Source: RGIG4576 sp964536025
Lineage (GTDB): Bacteria > Bacteroidota > Bacteroidia > Bacteroidales > Muribaculaceae
Direction: 5' to 3'
Assembly: GCA_964536025.1 (NCBI GenBank)
Contig: CAZHXA010000011.1
Location: forward strand, 1-57,241
DNA: 57,241 nucleotides
Positions 57,165-57,241 of the stretch are shown one piece after another. How positions within the stretch are numbered: the stretch's first letter is position 1; every line of letters begins with the position of its first letter. The notes beneath the pieces were generated by a model. That model saw only the letters and a list, made by a program, of their open reading frames with translations. It was not told the origin of the DNA and ran no database searches. The translations under genes and the position numbers were made by a program.

Positions 57165-57241
57165 TGCATAATTAGGACATAAAAATAGTACGAAGGTGTG
57201 CCGTAACCATCACTTCACATGGCACGTTATCATATTCTTTG

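Noticed and set aside
1..57241. CRISPR arrays, prophage or transposase genes
   Set aside because: No regularly spaced repeats, no integrase, transposase or phage structural genes are seen; only a possible IS-end relic at 55800-55851.

Overview
The window is a low-GC (roughly 35-38%) chromosomal segment from a member of the Bacteroidota, most likely the order Bacteroidales. The evidence is the recurring promoter box TAnnTTTG upstream of genes (several with a TTG/TTTG element about 20 bp further up), the lack of clear Shine-Dalgarno sequences, the SprA/Sov translocon and Plug of the type IX secretion system (T9SS), T9SS C-terminal sorting domains, a TamL-type lipoprotein BamA paralogue, PiT transporters fused to a PhoU-like domain, and DUF3109, DUF5103 and CarboxypepD_reg/TonB receptors. 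Prevotella/Muribaculaceae-like sorting tails (YNLQGV...) and BspA-like repeats suggest that part of the order, but I cannot name a genus.

Layout. 1-5.3 kb: nucleoside phosphorylase; then a minus-strand unit (RsiV-like lipoprotein, rsmG, MBL hydrolase); CvfB-like S1 protein; secreted leucine-rich repeat protein. 5.3-9.8 kb: minus-strand operon of response regulator, histidine kinase and PiT-PhoU phosphate transporter. 9.9-13.1 kb: DUF3109, fabD, tatA-tatC, tRNA-Arg(CCG). 13.2-22.9 kb: ung plus the T9SS Plug gene, facing the envelope operon vanZ-like, tamB, tamL. 23-27.8 kb: two tandem NSS-type Na+-coupled transporters around an 88-residue membrane protein, then folP-cdaA (c-di-AMP synthase). 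27.9-35.3 kb: a TonB-type receptor split by one frameshift, a family 2 glycosyltransferase, an intact TonB-dependent receptor, TetR-fabG. 35.5-40 kb: beta-propeller protein and a very large T9SS-secreted N-acetylmuramoyl-L-alanine amidase. 40-45.2 kb: DUF695, rmuC, small membrane protein, orphan PstS-like lipoprotein, TPR protein. 45.4-55.7 kb: T9SS-secreted subtilase, ruvA and sprA.

55.7-57.2 kb is the only accessory-looking stretch. A hairpin terminator that resembles fused insertion-sequence ends is followed by a probable free-standing structured RNA of about 320 nt, with a complete Bacteroidota promoter and a hairpin plus T7 terminator. Just downstream is a decayed BspA-like gene (two in-frame TAG stops, one poly-T frameshift) whose tail is a broken T9SS sorting signal. 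This RNA is my best candidate for something undescribed.

Functional theme: besides housekeeping genes, the window is rich in envelope biogenesis and secretion. It holds the T9SS pore (SprA), its plug, two intact T9SS cargos and one dead one, the Tat translocase and the TamL/TamB module. All functional names are from reading motifs by eye; no database search was run.
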